DNA of 64,000 bases from JAPPLB01 sp965218555 (GTDB lineage: Bacteria > Acidobacteriota > Terriglobia > Bryobacterales > UBA6623): positions 3,534,001-3,598,000 of the forward strand of contig OZ244625.1 of NCBI GenBank assembly GCA_965218555.1, read 5' to 3'. A program made the translations under genes and the position numbers. Below the pieces are notes generated by a model. That model saw only the letters and a program-made list of their open reading frames with translations. It had not been told where the DNA came from and did no database searches. Position 1 is the first letter of the stretch. Every line of letters begins with the position of its first letter. This document shows positions 40,690-49,554 of the stretch, in pieces.

Positions 40690-42771
40690 TCACTGCCCTG
40701 CTCGCAGTTCTTTGACCACACGGGACGCTCTGTAGACCTTATCGATGGCTTCCATGATGCCTCGTGAGTCGACGCTCACAGCGCGCGCCTGAGTCTCCGA
40801 ATAGAGAAAGTTGTTCGACAACGACTGTATGTTGCCGTCGAAGACAATGCCCACGACTTCAGCCCTCTGGTTCACCAGCGGGCTGCCGGAGTTGCCACCG
40901 GTAATGTCGTTCGTCGATACGAGATTGTAAGGAGTCTTCGCGTCGATCTTGGCCCTTCGGGAAAGAAAGCTCTGCGGCAGGATGTACGGATCTTCGCCCG
41001 TGGCCTTTTCGTACAGCCCACCGAATTCCGTAAACGGAGCGATGGTCTTGCCGTTCTCCTCATACGACTTGACGGCGCCGACAGCCAGCCGCAGCGTGAA
41101 GGTCGCGTCCGGGTAGGCGCCGGTGCCCAGCACCGCGAACCGCGCCTGCGAGATGCGGGAACCGTGAGCGTTTTCGATCGCTTCCACCTCATCCTCGTAG
41201 CGCTTGCGCAAGCGGCGTGCATCTTCGTCGATATTTCGGACGAGAGCGATCATCGGATCATCCGACTTGCCCGCCTTCTTCGCTTGGTCGGCACCCAGCT
41301 CTTTTCGAAACTCGACATCTTTGAGCTGCGTGCCCTTGATGAGCCGTCGAGCGACTTCGCCCGGAGAGCTGTCGCCGAGCACCTTCTTCACCATGGGGTT
41401 CGCCTTGCCGAGCCGATCGCGCAGTTCGGTGAGCGACCTGGTCAGCTTCACAATCTCGACATCGTCGTAGATCGGTGCGGGCGAGTAGATCTGTTGGTAG
41501 AGCGACTCGAGGCCGGCCTCATGGTACTCCGGAAATCTTTCTGCATTCGGCTTAGGCAGTTCTTGAGAAAGCCGAAACAGGTGACGGGCGATTGAAAAGT
41601 ACTTCGAAAAAAAGCCCAGCGCACCCGACAGCCGGTACTCCTCATAGATCTCCCGCTTGATCTTTTGCGACGCCGAGATCTGATCCCAGGCGTCCCCGTA
41701 CCGCTTTTGTTGCTCGGGATCTCTCTCGATTGACTCATGAAGCTCGTTTTCAGCCTTCGCTTTCGCCGCCATCAACCCGGCGGATTTCAGGCCGCCTTGC
41801 ATGCCGGTGTAGGCCTTGATGCTGTTGTCGAACCGGAAAAGCTCATCGCGGGCAAGGCGCGCTGATTCTTCGTCCTTTTCGCCAAATGCACGGAGGTCCA
41901 TGGCCATACCGTGAAGCCAATCAAGCATCAGCGGGATCCTAAGCTCGCCTTCAAAGCGAAGCTGCGCCTCGGTCATCAGCCGGTTCGTTCTGCCGGGATT
42001 CCCGGAAACGAACACCACTTCATCGGCCGCGGCGCCCTTCTTGCTCCACGGTAGGTAGGCCGGAGACTTGAGCGGCTTTTCGTCCTCGTAAACGCGCAGA
42101 AACGCAACATCCATGCAATAGCGCGGATAGGTGAAATTATCGGGATCGCCGCCAAAGAAAGCCGCGTAGAATTCCGGTGCAAAAACAAGACGCACGTCGG
42201 TGTAGCGTTTGTAGCGATAGAGATCGAAGATGCCGCCCGCATACAGCTTGACGACGTCGCAGCGCAGCCCCGTCTCATCCTTGCAGGCCTTCTCGACTTC
42301 CGCCGTGGCGGCGCGTTGAGCTTCGAAACGATCTTTCTCGGTCATGTCCGGCGTCACCTTCGCGTTGATGCGATCGGTAACGGTCTCGATGCTCATCAGC
42401 ACGTTTACCTCAAGGTCCGGACACTTCATCTCAGCCGAAGCCTTCTCGGCATAGAATCCGTCCTGGATGTAGTCCTTCTCCTTCGAGCTGAGCTTTTTGA
42501 TGCAATCCGACGCCACGTGATGGTTGGTCATCACCAAGCCGTTCGCGGAGACGAACGATGCGGACCCGCCGTTGTTGAAGCGCACTGAGGCCTGCCGCAA
42601 GCGCTCGATGAACTCCGAGTCGATCTGCACGCCATGAACCTTCTCGATTTGTTCCAACGGCAGGTGATTGAACGGCCACATCCCTTCATCGGCAGCTACA
42701 GGCAGGCCGCTCAGACCAAGGGCGATCAAGGCGCCCGGAAAGATTCTTGGCACGTGTATGAGGTTAGTCAT
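40690..42771 (-). CDS. S46-family dipeptidyl peptidase (DPP7-type)
   Basis: 693 aa from ATG 42771, which has AGGG 6 bases upstream; a TTG at 42777 is possible. Signal peptide, then EGMWPFNHLPLEQIEK (the S46 start). Catalytic serine-protease triad: histidine in VMTNHHVASDCIKKL, aspartate in the middle domain (YTDVRLVFAPEFYAAFFGGD, NFTYPRYCMDVAFLRVYED), serine in NDITGGNSGSPLVN. The residue 18 after the serine, which sets specificity, is glycine (GIVFDGN), as in DPP7 and not arginine as in DPP11. It removes dipeptides from the N-terminus of peptides with hydrophobic P1, in the periplasm. Confidence 0.9.
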   Translation of the reverse strand: MTNLIHVPRIFPGALIALGLSGLPVAADEGMWPFNHLPLEQIEKVHGVQIDSEFIERLRQASVRFNNGGSASFVSANGLVMTNHHVASDCIKKLSSKEKDYIQDGFYAEKASAEMKCPDLEVNVLMSIETVTDRINAKVTPDMTEKDRFEAQRAATAEVEKACKDETGLRCDVVKLYAGGIFDLYRYKRYTDVRLVFAPEFYAAFFGGDPDNFTYPRYCMDVAFLRVYEDEKPLKSPAYLPWSKKGAAADEVVFVSGNPGRTNRLMTEAQLRFEGELRIPLMLDWLHGMAMDLRAFGEKDEESARLARDELFRFDNSIKAYTGMQGGLKSAGLMAAKAKAENELHESIERDPEQQKRYGDAWDQISASQKIKREIYEEYRLSGALGFFSKYFSIARHLFRLSQELPKPNAERFPEYHEAGLESLYQQIYSPAPIYDDVEIVKLTRSLTELRDRLGKANPMVKKVLGDSSPGEVARRLIKGTQLKDVEFRKELGADQAKKAGKSDDPMIALVRNIDEDARRLRKRYEDEVEAIENAHGSRISQARFAVLGTGAYPDATFTLRLAVGAVKSYEENGKTIAPFTEFGGLYEKATGEDPYILPQSFLSRRAKIDAKTPYNLVSTNDITGGNSGSPLVNQRAEVVGIVFDGNIQSLSNNFLYSETQARAVSVDSRGIMEAIDKVYRASRVVKELRAGQ

Positions 42772-42801
42772 CGTCAACCCTCTTGTGGTTCGCGGCAGCG
42801 A

Positions 42802-43587
42802 TCAGCGACTGATTCCGCGCTTCGAGCTTCGTACAAACTCGATCAAATGCTCCGTGTGTTCATTGAGCAAGTCCTTCCGGATGCGTTCCAAAGCGTCATG
42901 CAGAGGTAACGAAGACCGGTAGAGAATCCGAAACGCCCGTTTGAGATGCCGAATCTGTTCGGTATCAAGCCCGGCGCGGCGCAGCCCGACAACGTTAACG
43001 CCCTTTGGCTCGACACGGAAACCGGCGTAGAGAAAATACGGCGGCACGTCCACGTTGACGCCGGAGTTGCCGGCAATCATCACCATGCTTCCGATGCGCG
43101 AATACTGCTGGACTCCGACGCCACCCGAGATAAAAGCCCAGTCCTCGATCTCGACGTAGCCCGCGATCAGTGCGCAACTGCAGATCACGTTATTTGAACC
43201 CACCTTGCAGTTATGCGCGATGTGGCCGGAGGTCATGATGTAGTTGCCGTCGCCGATCTCGGTGACGGATTCAGCCTCCGTGCCGCGGCTGATCGTGTAA
43301 TGCTCGCGGATCGTATTGCCTTTCCCGATGCGCAAGTAGCTGCGCTTGTCCGTGAACGATTTGTCGAGAGGGTCGGTACCCAATACCGTTCCGGTGGAAA
43401 TCTTGTTGTCAGAGCCGAGGGTGGTCCAACGCTTGACCACAACGTGCGGCTCGATTCGGGTGTTGGCTCCGATCGCGACTTCGTCTTCAACGATCACGAA
43501 ATCGCCGATCTCGACGCCCGGACCGATCTCGGCTCCTGGATCGACTTTCGCCGTCGACGCGACACGTGCCGAGGGGTGGATGGCCAT
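42802..43587 (-). CDS. lpxA: UDP-N-acetylglucosamine acyltransferase
   Basis: 261 aa, the usual length. Left-handed beta-helix of hexapeptide repeats (IHPSARVASTAKVDPGAEIG, VEIGDFVIVEDEVAIGANTR), the catalytic histidine in MTSGHIAHNCKVGSNN, GVGVQQYSRIGSMVMIAGNS and the C-terminal helical domain (LDTEQIRHLKRAFRILYRSS). First step of lipid A synthesis: transfer of a hydroxyacyl chain from ACP to UDP-GlcNAc. lpxC and fabZ are not adjacent. ATG 43587 follows a TATCAT by 8 bases, without a ribosome site. Confidence 0.93.
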   Translation of the reverse strand: MAIHPSARVASTAKVDPGAEIGPGVEIGDFVIVEDEVAIGANTRIEPHVVVKRWTTLGSDNKISTGTVLGTDPLDKSFTDKRSYLRIGKGNTIREHYTISRGTEAESVTEIGDGNYIMTSGHIAHNCKVGSNNVICSCALIAGYVEIEDWAFISGGVGVQQYSRIGSMVMIAGNSGVNVDVPPYFLYAGFRVEPKGVNVVGLRRAGLDTEQIRHLKRAFRILYRSSLPLHDALERIRKDLLNEHTEHLIEFVRSSKRGISR

Positions 43588-43595
43588 GAATTCGT

Positions 43596-43601
43596 ATGAT
43601 A
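43596..43601 (-). promoter_or_regulatory. -10-like TATCAT before lpxA
   Basis: On the minus strand TATCAT ends 8 bases before the ATG at 43587; leaderless start possible. No -35 at normal distance. Confidence 0.35.
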
Positions 43602-43624
43602 GACCGACTCTCGAAGCGCGGCTG

Positions 43625-44437
43625 TCAGTGTCCCCACACCTCGTTCATAATGACCGCGAGCCGAATCCCGCCCTTGGCAAGTTGTTCCTTCGCGACTTCC
43701 CACGCCCTCCGGCTATAAGCATCATCGATGGTCTTGGGTTCCTCGCCGGGCAGTCCGTCGTAAGCCGCTTCCAAGGCCAATTGCCGTGATTCCCAAGTCC
43801 ATTCTCTGAGATGCCCCCTGCTCCATCGCTTCTCATCTTGAGGACGAATCTCGGACAGCAGTTGGGCGGCGAAAACGTCCTCGTCACTGATGTGCTTGCC
43901 GAGCAGATCGGAATCCCAGAGCTTGTGCAGATTCGATTCTTCGCCTTGAAACACTATAGGGATGTCGTTGCCCCCCCGGTCACGGGCAAAAGCAACATGC
44001 AGGGGCTGGTGCAGATCACCCATCAAATGAATCAAGAACCGCATGGCATTGAGCCGTTCCTCCTGCTCCTTGAGGCCTAGCCGCACGATACCCAGAAACT
44101 CGCGAGCCTTCACCGTGATGCAGTCGCCGCCGGGACAGTCTCTATTCAGATCAAGCACTGTGGCGTCGGGCGGGATATTGATGTAGTGCCATCGGCCGGT
44201 CTCCGGGCGCTCTTCCCGGATGTCATCCGCCCAGTTCGCCAACGAAGCCAAACTGGTTCCTTTGCCGGCAAGCAATTGAAGCCGTTTTCGCGTTTGCGCG
44301 TGCAGTCGCTTCTCGGCGATCTGCGCCACAATTCGGTGCCCAACGGGACCCCAAGACCAAGCCGGTACGACACCGGCCAGAAGCAGAGTTCCCAAAAGTG
44401 CGCAAGCATGCCAACACACCATCCGTCGAATCAACAT
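43625..44437 (-). CDS. S1/P1-type zinc nuclease, secreted
   Basis: 270 aa. A signal peptide ends near AWSWGPVGHRI; the mature N-terminal Trp and the His of VGHRI are zinc ligands. Others: Asp in NWADDIR, His in RWHYINIP, His/Asp/His in FLIHLMGDLHQPLHV, His and Asp in NLHKLWDSDLL. All nine ligands of the trinuclear site are visible. Such enzymes degrade single-stranded nucleic acid or nucleotides in the periplasm, often to recover phosphate. It lies between lpxA and lpxD and diverges from lpxD. Confidence 0.9.
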   Translation of the reverse strand: MLIRRMVCWHACALLGTLLLAGVVPAWSWGPVGHRIVAQIAEKRLHAQTRKRLQLLAGKGTSLASLANWADDIREERPETGRWHYINIPPDATVLDLNRDCPGGDCITVKAREFLGIVRLGLKEQEERLNAMRFLIHLMGDLHQPLHVAFARDRGGNDIPIVFQGEESNLHKLWDSDLLGKHISDEDVFAAQLLSEIRPQDEKRWSRGHLREWTWESRQLALEAAYDGLPGEEPKTIDDAYSRRAWEVAKEQLAKGGIRLAVIMNEVWGH

Positions 44438-44443
44438 ACTTGT

Positions 44444-44449
44444 ACGATA
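44444..44449 (-). promoter_or_regulatory. -10-like TATCGT before the S1/P1 nuclease
   Basis: TATCGT on the minus strand ends 6 bases before ATG 44437. The same palindromic stretch (TTGTACGATACT) could serve lpxD on the other strand. Confidence 0.3.
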
Positions 44450-44499
44450 CTAAGGAAGCCGCCGCCTCGGAAAGCACAAGTCCTGCAGGCGGCGATGGG

Positions 44500-45522
44500 A
44501 TGACCGCGAACGAAATCGCGAAACAAGTCGACGGCCGCATTCAGGGCGACCCAAACCGGGCCATCACCGGTGCAAATGATCTCCGCGCCGCCGGACCCGA
44601 CCAGATTGCGTTCGTAGCCGGCGAACAAGCCCTCCCTCTCACCGTAAACTCCCAGGCTGGCTGCCTCCTGGTCGCCGAGGACACCCCCCCGCTCGACGGG
44701 CGCACCCTGATTCGTGTCCCCAAACCGCGCAAGGCCTTTGCGCGCGTCCTGCAAATCCTCCACCCACCTGCCCGGCCCGCCCCAGGCATCGATCCAACCG
44801 CCGTCATTGCTCCCTCGGCCGTGCTTGGCAAAAGCGTTTCCATCGGCGCTCATGTGAGCATCGCGGACGAAGCACTGGTCGGCGACAACACTATCGTCGA
44901 AGCAGGCGTCTCTATCGGAAGCGGTTCTGTCATCGGCGCCGATTGCCGGATCTATCCGCGCGTCGTCATCTACCACGAAGTCGCCATCGGCGACCGCGTG
45001 ATCCTCCACGCCGGGTGCGTGCTCGGCGCCGACGGTTTCGGCTTTGAACTGGACGACGAAGGCCATGAGAAGTTTCCACAGTTGGGCACGGTTCGCATCG
45101 GCAGCGACGTCGAGATCGGCGCCAATAGTTGCGTTGACCGGGCCGCCCTGGCCGTAACCGAAATCGGCGACGGCACAAAAATCGACAACATGGTCCACAT
45201 CGGCCACAATTGTACGATTGGCAAGCACGTCGTGATCGCTGCGCAAACGGGGCTGTCCGGAGGAGTCGTCGTCGGTGACCATGCCCTCCTCGGCGGTCAA
45301 ATCGGCATCGGTGACAAAGCGCGCATCGAACCGCACGCCGTGCTCGGCTCGGGATGCGGCGTACTTCCCCACAAGATCATCCCGGCCGGCGAGCCGTACT
45401 GGGGAACTCCGGCGCGACCGCTTCGTGAATACCTCAAGGGCCTTGCTCACCTGAGCCGGCTCCCGAAGATGATGCGCGAGCTACGCAAGTTCCTCGCGCA
45501 GTCAGGGGAGCGTAAACCCTGA
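44500..45522 (+). CDS. lpxD: UDP-3-O-acylglucosamine N-acyltransferase
   Basis: 340 aa from ATG 44500, which matches the family's length and start (MTANEIAKQVDGRIQGDPNR). N-terminal uridine-binding domain (IAFVAGEQALPLTV; VPKPRKAFARVLQIL), then left-handed beta-helix (IAPSAVLGKSVSIGAHVSIA, IYPRVVIYHEVAIGDRVI), the catalytic histidine in NMVHIGHNCTIGKHVVIAAQ, and a C-terminal helix (HLSRLPKMMRELRKFLAQ). It adds the second acyl chain in lipid A synthesis. The next gene starts on its stop codon. Confidence 0.94.
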   Translation: MTANEIAKQVDGRIQGDPNRAITGANDLRAAGPDQIAFVAGEQALPLTVNSQAGCLLVAEDTPPLDGRTLIRVPKPRKAFARVLQILHPPARPAPGIDPTAVIAPSAVLGKSVSIGAHVSIADEALVGDNTIVEAGVSIGSGSVIGADCRIYPRVVIYHEVAIGDRVILHAGCVLGADGFGFELDDEGHEKFPQLGTVRIGSDVEIGANSCVDRAALAVTEIGDGTKIDNMVHIGHNCTIGKHVVIAAQTGLSGGVVVGDHALLGGQIGIGDKARIEPHAVLGSGCGVLPHKIIPAGEPYWGTPARPLREYLKGLAHLSRLPKMMRELRKFLAQSGERKP

Positions 45523-46127
45523 TGAAGCTCGTCGTCATCGGAGGCCACAGCCGCAACATCGGCAAAACCACGCTCGCGGCGCGCTTGATCTCCGAGCTCC
45601 ACGATCGCGACTGGACAGCGCTCAAGATCACGCAGTTCGGGCACAGCGTGTGCTCCACCAGCGGTGAGCCCTGCGACTGTCAACCCGCCAACCTCGACCA
45701 CCCCTACGCCATCACTCGGGAAGACAACGCCCGCGGCGAAACCGACACCGCCCGCCTTTTGCGCGCCGGCGCCCGTGATGTCTATTGGGTGCGGACGCGC
45801 ATCGGTGAGCTCGCGGCCGTCATCCCTGCGCTCCGCAAGCTGCTCGCAGGCCGATCGCACGTTCTGATGGAGTCCAACAGCATCCTCGATCACCTCAGCC
45901 CCGACCTCTACCTGCCCGTCTTCGACTTCGCGGTCCCGGACTTCAAAACCAGCTCGCGTTACTTCCTCAACCGAGCCGACGCGCTCGTCATTCGCGATCG
46001 CGCCGACTCGGCGCCGTCGTGGGACGGCGTCGACTCCTCCCTGCCGGAGGACCGCCCGATATTCCTTGTCCGTCCTCCGGACTACTGCTCCCCGCCACTC
46101 GTTCAATTCGTCGCCCAGCACGTCTGA
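45522..46127 (+). CDS. P-loop NTPase, MobB-like, with a cysteine cluster
   Basis: 201 aa. Walker A MKLVVIGGHSRNIGKTTLAA, then ALKITQFGHSVCSTSGEPCD and CQPANLDHPYAITREDN (Cys at about 46, 52 and 54), RGETDTARLLRAGARDVYWV, and a Walker-B-like strand SHVLMESNSIL. The fold resembles the GTP-binding MobB of molybdopterin guanine dinucleotide synthesis, but the cysteine motif is not part of MobB. Its ATG overlaps the lpxD stop (TGATG), so it is translationally coupled to lpxD. Function unknown; a link to envelope synthesis is inference from position. Confidence 0.72.
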   Translation: MKLVVIGGHSRNIGKTTLAARLISELHDRDWTALKITQFGHSVCSTSGEPCDCQPANLDHPYAITREDNARGETDTARLLRAGARDVYWVRTRIGELAAVIPALRKLLAGRSHVLMESNSILDHLSPDLYLPVFDFAVPDFKTSSRYFLNRADALVIRDRADSAPSWDGVDSSLPEDRPIFLVRPPDYCSPPLVQFVAQHV

Positions 46128-46193
46128 ACGCCCCGAGCGCTCTCTCGCGTGAGTCAATCCGCGCACCTGGGAAGCCCCAATAGAACCCGCCGC

Positions 46194-46199
46194 TACAAT
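46194..46199 (+). promoter_or_regulatory. -10-like TACAAT before truB
   Basis: TACAAT overlaps the first possible ATG (46198) and ends 7 bases before the second (46207), which favours the second start and a leaderless transcript. Confidence 0.35.
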
Positions 46200-46206
46200 G
46201 ACGGCA

Positions 46207-47088
46207 ATGGACGGAATCATCATCCTCGACAAGCCTGCCGGCATCTCCTCGCATGATGCCGTCCAGAAGCTGCGCAAGCTCACCGGCGTCAAGCGCATCG
46301 GCCATCTCGGCACCCTCGATCCCCTTGGAGGCGGCGTACTGCCCATGGTGCTCGGACGCGCGACGCGTCTGGCGCGCTTCTTCCTGAACCACGACCGCCT
46401 TTATGAAGCCACGCTGCGATTCGGCTTCGCGACCGACACCTACGACCGCGAAGGGAAATCGACCACCGAACCCGTCGAAGTCGGCCTAACACCTGACGCC
46501 CTCGAACCGCTTCTCAACGAATTTCGAGGCAAGTTCGAGCAGGCGCCCCCGCCTGTTTCGGCGAAGAAGATCGACGGCGTCCCCGCCTACAAGCTCGCCC
46601 GCAAGAACAAGCCCGTCGAACTCGACCCCGTCGAGGTTGAGGTCTACGAACTCGCGCTGCTCAGCCTGGACGGACCGCGGGCGCGGATTCGCGTGTGCTG
46701 TTCGTCAGGAACCTACATGCGCTCCCTGGCCCACGATCTCGGCATCCTCCTCGGCCCCGGAGCCCATGTCGAAAGCCTCCAGCGCACCGCCATGGGCGAG
46801 TTCACCATCGACCAGGCCCACACCCTCGAGGATCTTGCCGCTCTTCGGTCTGAAGATTGTCTCGAAGAAGCGCTGACAACCCCCGACCAAGTCCTCCCCG
46901 AAATGCCGATTGAACGAGTCGACGAGGCCACTGCCGCCCTCATCGCCCACGGACGCGACTTCCGCGTCTCCGCCTTCGGCAACGGCAAAGGCTCCAAGCG
47001 CATCAAGGCCGTCAACCGTGACGGCAAGCTGGTCGCCATCGCCGAAGCCAAATTGCCGCTCCTCTACCACCCCATCATCGTTTTCTGA
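46207..47088 (+). CDS. truB: tRNA pseudouridine-55 synthase
   Basis: 293 aa from ATG 46207 (or 296 aa from 46198). Signature: MDGIIILDKPAGISSHDAVQ, RIGHLGTLDPLGGGVLPMVL with the catalytic aspartate, FEQAPPPVSAKKIDGVPAYK, VCCSSGTYMRSLAHDLG, and a small C-terminal domain (FRVSAFGNGKGSKRIKAVNR). It makes the T-loop pseudouridine of tRNA. In many genomes truB follows rbfA and nusA; here it follows the lpxD unit. Confidence 0.95.
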   Translation: MDGIIILDKPAGISSHDAVQKLRKLTGVKRIGHLGTLDPLGGGVLPMVLGRATRLARFFLNHDRLYEATLRFGFATDTYDREGKSTTEPVEVGLTPDALEPLLNEFRGKFEQAPPPVSAKKIDGVPAYKLARKNKPVELDPVEVEVYELALLSLDGPRARIRVCCSSGTYMRSLAHDLGILLGPGAHVESLQRTAMGEFTIDQAHTLEDLAALRSEDCLEEALTTPDQVLPEMPIERVDEATAALIAHGRDFRVSAFGNGKGSKRIKAVNRDGKLVAIAEAKLPLLYHPIIVF

Positions 47089-47248
47089 CTCCAGCGTCCC
47101 GTCGGTGATCTTGCCGGCAAAAAGTTCCGGAATTCAGGCCTTGACTCAGCTTCGCTCCATCCGGCCCCTTAGAGTCCGGCTCGTCCGGGTCAGGGACTTG
47201 TCAGGCCGGCGAGGCTACGGCCGGGGAGTTCCAGGAGGCCAACTTGCT

Positions 47249-47977
47249 TCAGAAAATTATCGCTCCGGGAAGGTCCCCGTTGGCGCGGCCACGGTCGGGT
47301 AGGAGATCCACGAGGCCCCTTCTTTCTTCCTGAACCTGCCGCTTGTCGTTCTTCGCCGTTGTTTGAGCGATGACGCTTGCCCGTTTCGCGTGCCAAGCGG
47401 TGAGTTCATCTTCCTGCCAGTGTTTGAAACTGCTTTCGAAAACGACTCCATTCGGGTTCCCGAAACGAATCGAACGTTTCTTCTTGATCGTGGACTCGGC
47501 GCCGCCGGAGACCACCAGCGCGTCGCCCTGCACAACCGTGAGTGACGAATCCTCCGCGCCAAGCGCATCGAGTCGATACAAGCCTTTCTTGAGAAGATGG
47601 ACCTCCGCCGCGCCGACCAATAGCGTCAGCGAGTCCTCGTCGTAGACGATGTGGGCATCGACGATCATCGATCCCTGATGCAGTCTTACGCTCGCCGAGG
47701 TGACGCCGGCGGACACCATTTCGATCTCCGAGTGCGGTGCTGTCCGCAGGTAAGAGCCCACCGCGAAAAGCACCTCGGCTCGTCCGTCTTCGGTTCGGAG
47801 TCGTTGCCCCGCCTCCATGTGCAGAAAAGTACGCTGGATCTCGAGCAGCGGCTCGTCCTGCAGGAACACTCTGCCTTCAATGTGGTTGATCATTCCGGCC
47901 TTGGCGGAGATCACGTCTTGAGAAAACGCCGCCGCGGGCAGAAAGAATGCGGCGGCAGCTTTTAGCAAGGTTTTCAC
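47249..47977 (-). CDS. FecR-like secreted protein, downstream copy of a tandem pair
   Basis: 242 aa from GTG 47977. Signal peptide (KTLLKAAAAFFLPAAAFSQ), then DVISAKAGMINHIEGRVFLQ, RLRTEDGRAEVLFAVGSYLR, IEMVSAGVTSASVRLHQGSM and VHLLKKGLYRLDALGAEDSS: a beta-rich body like the FecR domain that is common as a stand-alone protein in Acidobacteria. The C-terminus is basic (KRSIRF..., AKNDKRQVQEERRG). No TonB receptor or sigma factor is near, so classical FecR regulation is unlikely. Nearly identical to the gene at 48070 for about 205 residues; the last 30 residues differ. Confidence 0.8.
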   Translation of the reverse strand: MKTLLKAAAAFFLPAAAFSQDVISAKAGMINHIEGRVFLQDEPLLEIQRTFLHMEAGQRLRTEDGRAEVLFAVGSYLRTAPHSEIEMVSAGVTSASVRLHQGSMIVDAHIVYDEDSLTLLVGAAEVHLLKKGLYRLDALGAEDSSLTVVQGDALVVSGGAESTIKKKRSIRFGNPNGVVFESSFKHWQEDELTAWHAKRASVIAQTTAKNDKRQVQEERRGLVDLLPDRGRANGDLPGAIIF

Positions 47978-48860
47978 AAGGCCCCGGCAGTTTGCGCGCG
48001 CAGTCTGTTGGAAGTCACTCGAAGCCTAAAACGCCTGGTGGAACCGTTCAGCTTGAATCCGCACTCGTGTCAACGCAATATAGGGAGAACCGTGCCGACG
48101 CGGCTACGGTCGGGTAGGTCCAGAAGGATCGCTCTGTCGTGCTTACCCTGTCGCTTATGCTTCTTCACCGTTGTTTGAGCGATGACGCTTGCCCGTTTCG
48201 CGTGCCAAGCGGTGAGTTCATCTTCCTGCCAGTGTTTGAAACTGCTTTCGGAAACGGCTCCATCCGGGTTCCCGAAACGAATCGAACGTTTCTTCTTGAC
48301 CTTGGACTCGGCGCCGCCGGAGACCAGCAGCGCGTCGCCCTGCACAACCGTGAGTGACGAATCCTCCGCGCCAAGCGCATCGAGTCGATACAAGCCTTTC
48401 TTGAGAAGATGGACCGCCGCCTCGCCGACCAATACGGTCAGCGAGTCTTCATCGTAGACGATGTGGGCATCGACGATCATCGATCCCTGATGCAGTCTTA
48501 CGCTCGCCGTGGTGAGGCCGGCGGACACCATTTCGATCTCCGAGTGCGGTGCCAACCGCAGGTAAGAGCCCACCGCGAAAAGCACCTCGACCCGTCCGTC
48601 TTCGGTTCGGAGTCGTTGCCCCGCCTCCATGTGCAGAAAAGTACGCTGGATCTCGAGCAGCGGCTCCCCCTGCAGCAACACTCTGCCTTCAACGTGGTTG
48701 ATCATCCCGGCCTTGGCGGAGATCACGTCTTGAGAAAATGCCGCCACGGGCAGAAAGAATGCGGCGGCTGTTATCAAGGTTTTCACAAGGCCCCGGCGGT
48801 TCGCGAGCGCAGTCTGTTGGAAGTCGCTAGAGCTTAACACGCCCGGCGGAACCGCTCCGC
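47359..48860 (-). repeat. tandem direct duplication of about 811 bp
   Basis: Bases around 47359-48050 recur at 48170-48861 with a constant offset of 811. The unit holds one FecR-like gene and its upstream region (the motif GCAGTCTGTTGGAAGTC is present before each start). Copies differ by scattered substitutions, so the duplication is not brand new. Confidence 0.85.
48070..48786 (-). CDS. FecR-like secreted protein, upstream copy of a tandem pair
   Basis: 238 aa from GTG 48786; the frame is open 33 codons further but the duplicated unit aligns at this GTG. Signal peptide (KTLITAAAFFLPVAAFSQ), then the same FecR-like body as the gene at 47249 (VISAKAGMINHVEGRVLLQ, AGLTTASVRLHQGSMIVDAH, VHLLKKGLYRLDALGAEDSS). 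The C-terminal tail is KHKRQGKHDRAILLDLPDRS, unlike its twin. Differences between the copies look mostly synonymous or mild, as expected if both are expressed. Confidence 0.8.
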   Translation of the reverse strand: MKTLITAAAFFLPVAAFSQDVISAKAGMINHVEGRVLLQGEPLLEIQRTFLHMEAGQRLRTEDGRVEVLFAVGSYLRLAPHSEIEMVSAGLTTASVRLHQGSMIVDAHIVYDEDSLTVLVGEAAVHLLKKGLYRLDALGAEDSSLTVVQGDALLVSGGAESKVKKKRSIRFGNPDGAVSESSFKHWQEDELTAWHAKRASVIAQTTVKKHKRQGKHDRAILLDLPDRSRVGTVLPILR

Positions 48861-48954
48861 TTGAATCGATCGTGCGACGGACCACTACCCTTGATTCCGC
48901 ACCCAGTAGTGGAAGCGGCCGTCAATGAAGCCCGGCGCGTCCGGATACAAACGG

Positions 48955-49554
48955 TCAGTCACGCTTGGGAGCATACAACCCGCGGCTGCGGATGCATTCC
49001 CGGACGTTTCCGGGAAGCCAATCCGCGACTCTCTCATCTGCTCTGAGTCTTCTCCGCAACTCGGTCGACGAAACCGGCACCGCGACATCCCGCAGCCAGT
49101 GAACCCGCGCACCCTTGGGAACCTTCTCCTCGTCACATTCCGAGCCCGGTCGGCTCACGACGATCCACTCCGTCCCGCTAACGACTTCTTCCCAACGATG
49201 CCAAGTCCGAATATCGACGAACGCGTCGCACCCGATCACAAAGAACAAACGGTCACCGGACGCCAAGCCCGACTTGACCCGCTGAATGGTGTCGATCGAG
49301 TAGTTCGGACGACCATCTTGCTGTTCCGCCTCCAGGCCCGACGCCTCAAAGCGCGCGTCTGCCTCGCAGGCGAATTCGACCATGCGGTATCGGTCAGCGT
49401 AGGGCGCCTCGGGCCGTCCCCCGCGATGCGGCGGCACTCCCACCGGGATCAAGAGCACCCGCCCGAGATCGAACGCATCCGCAGCCGCGCGCGCCGCCTC
49501 CAGATGCCCCTTGTGAATGGGATCGAACGTGCCGCCGTAGAGAGCGATGTTCAC
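48955..49554 (-). CDS. nadD: nicotinate-nucleotide adenylyltransferase
   Basis: 199 aa. Nucleotidyltransferase signature MNIALYGGTFDPIHKGHLEA, VLLIPVGVPPHRGG, FFVIGCDAFVDIRTWHRWEE and the ISSTELR-type motif VPVSSTELRRRLR. Deamido-NAD synthesis from nicotinate mononucleotide and ATP. Its ATG overlaps the obg stop by 4 bases; it is last in rplU-rpmA-obg-nadD, a common gene order. Confidence 0.95.
   Translation of the reverse strand: MNIALYGGTFDPIHKGHLEAARAAADAFDLGRVLLIPVGVPPHRGGRPEAPYADRYRMVEFACEADARFEASGLEAEQQDGRPNYSIDTIQRVKSGLASGDRLFFVIGCDAFVDIRTWHRWEEVVSGTEWIVVSRPGSECDEEKVPKGARVHWLRDVAVPVSSTELRRRLRADERVADWLPGNVRECIRSRGLYAPKRD

Noticed and set aside
47249..48786. FecR-type iron signalling system
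   Set aside because: No sigma factor or TonB receptor is adjacent; the proteins are stand-alone FecR-like.
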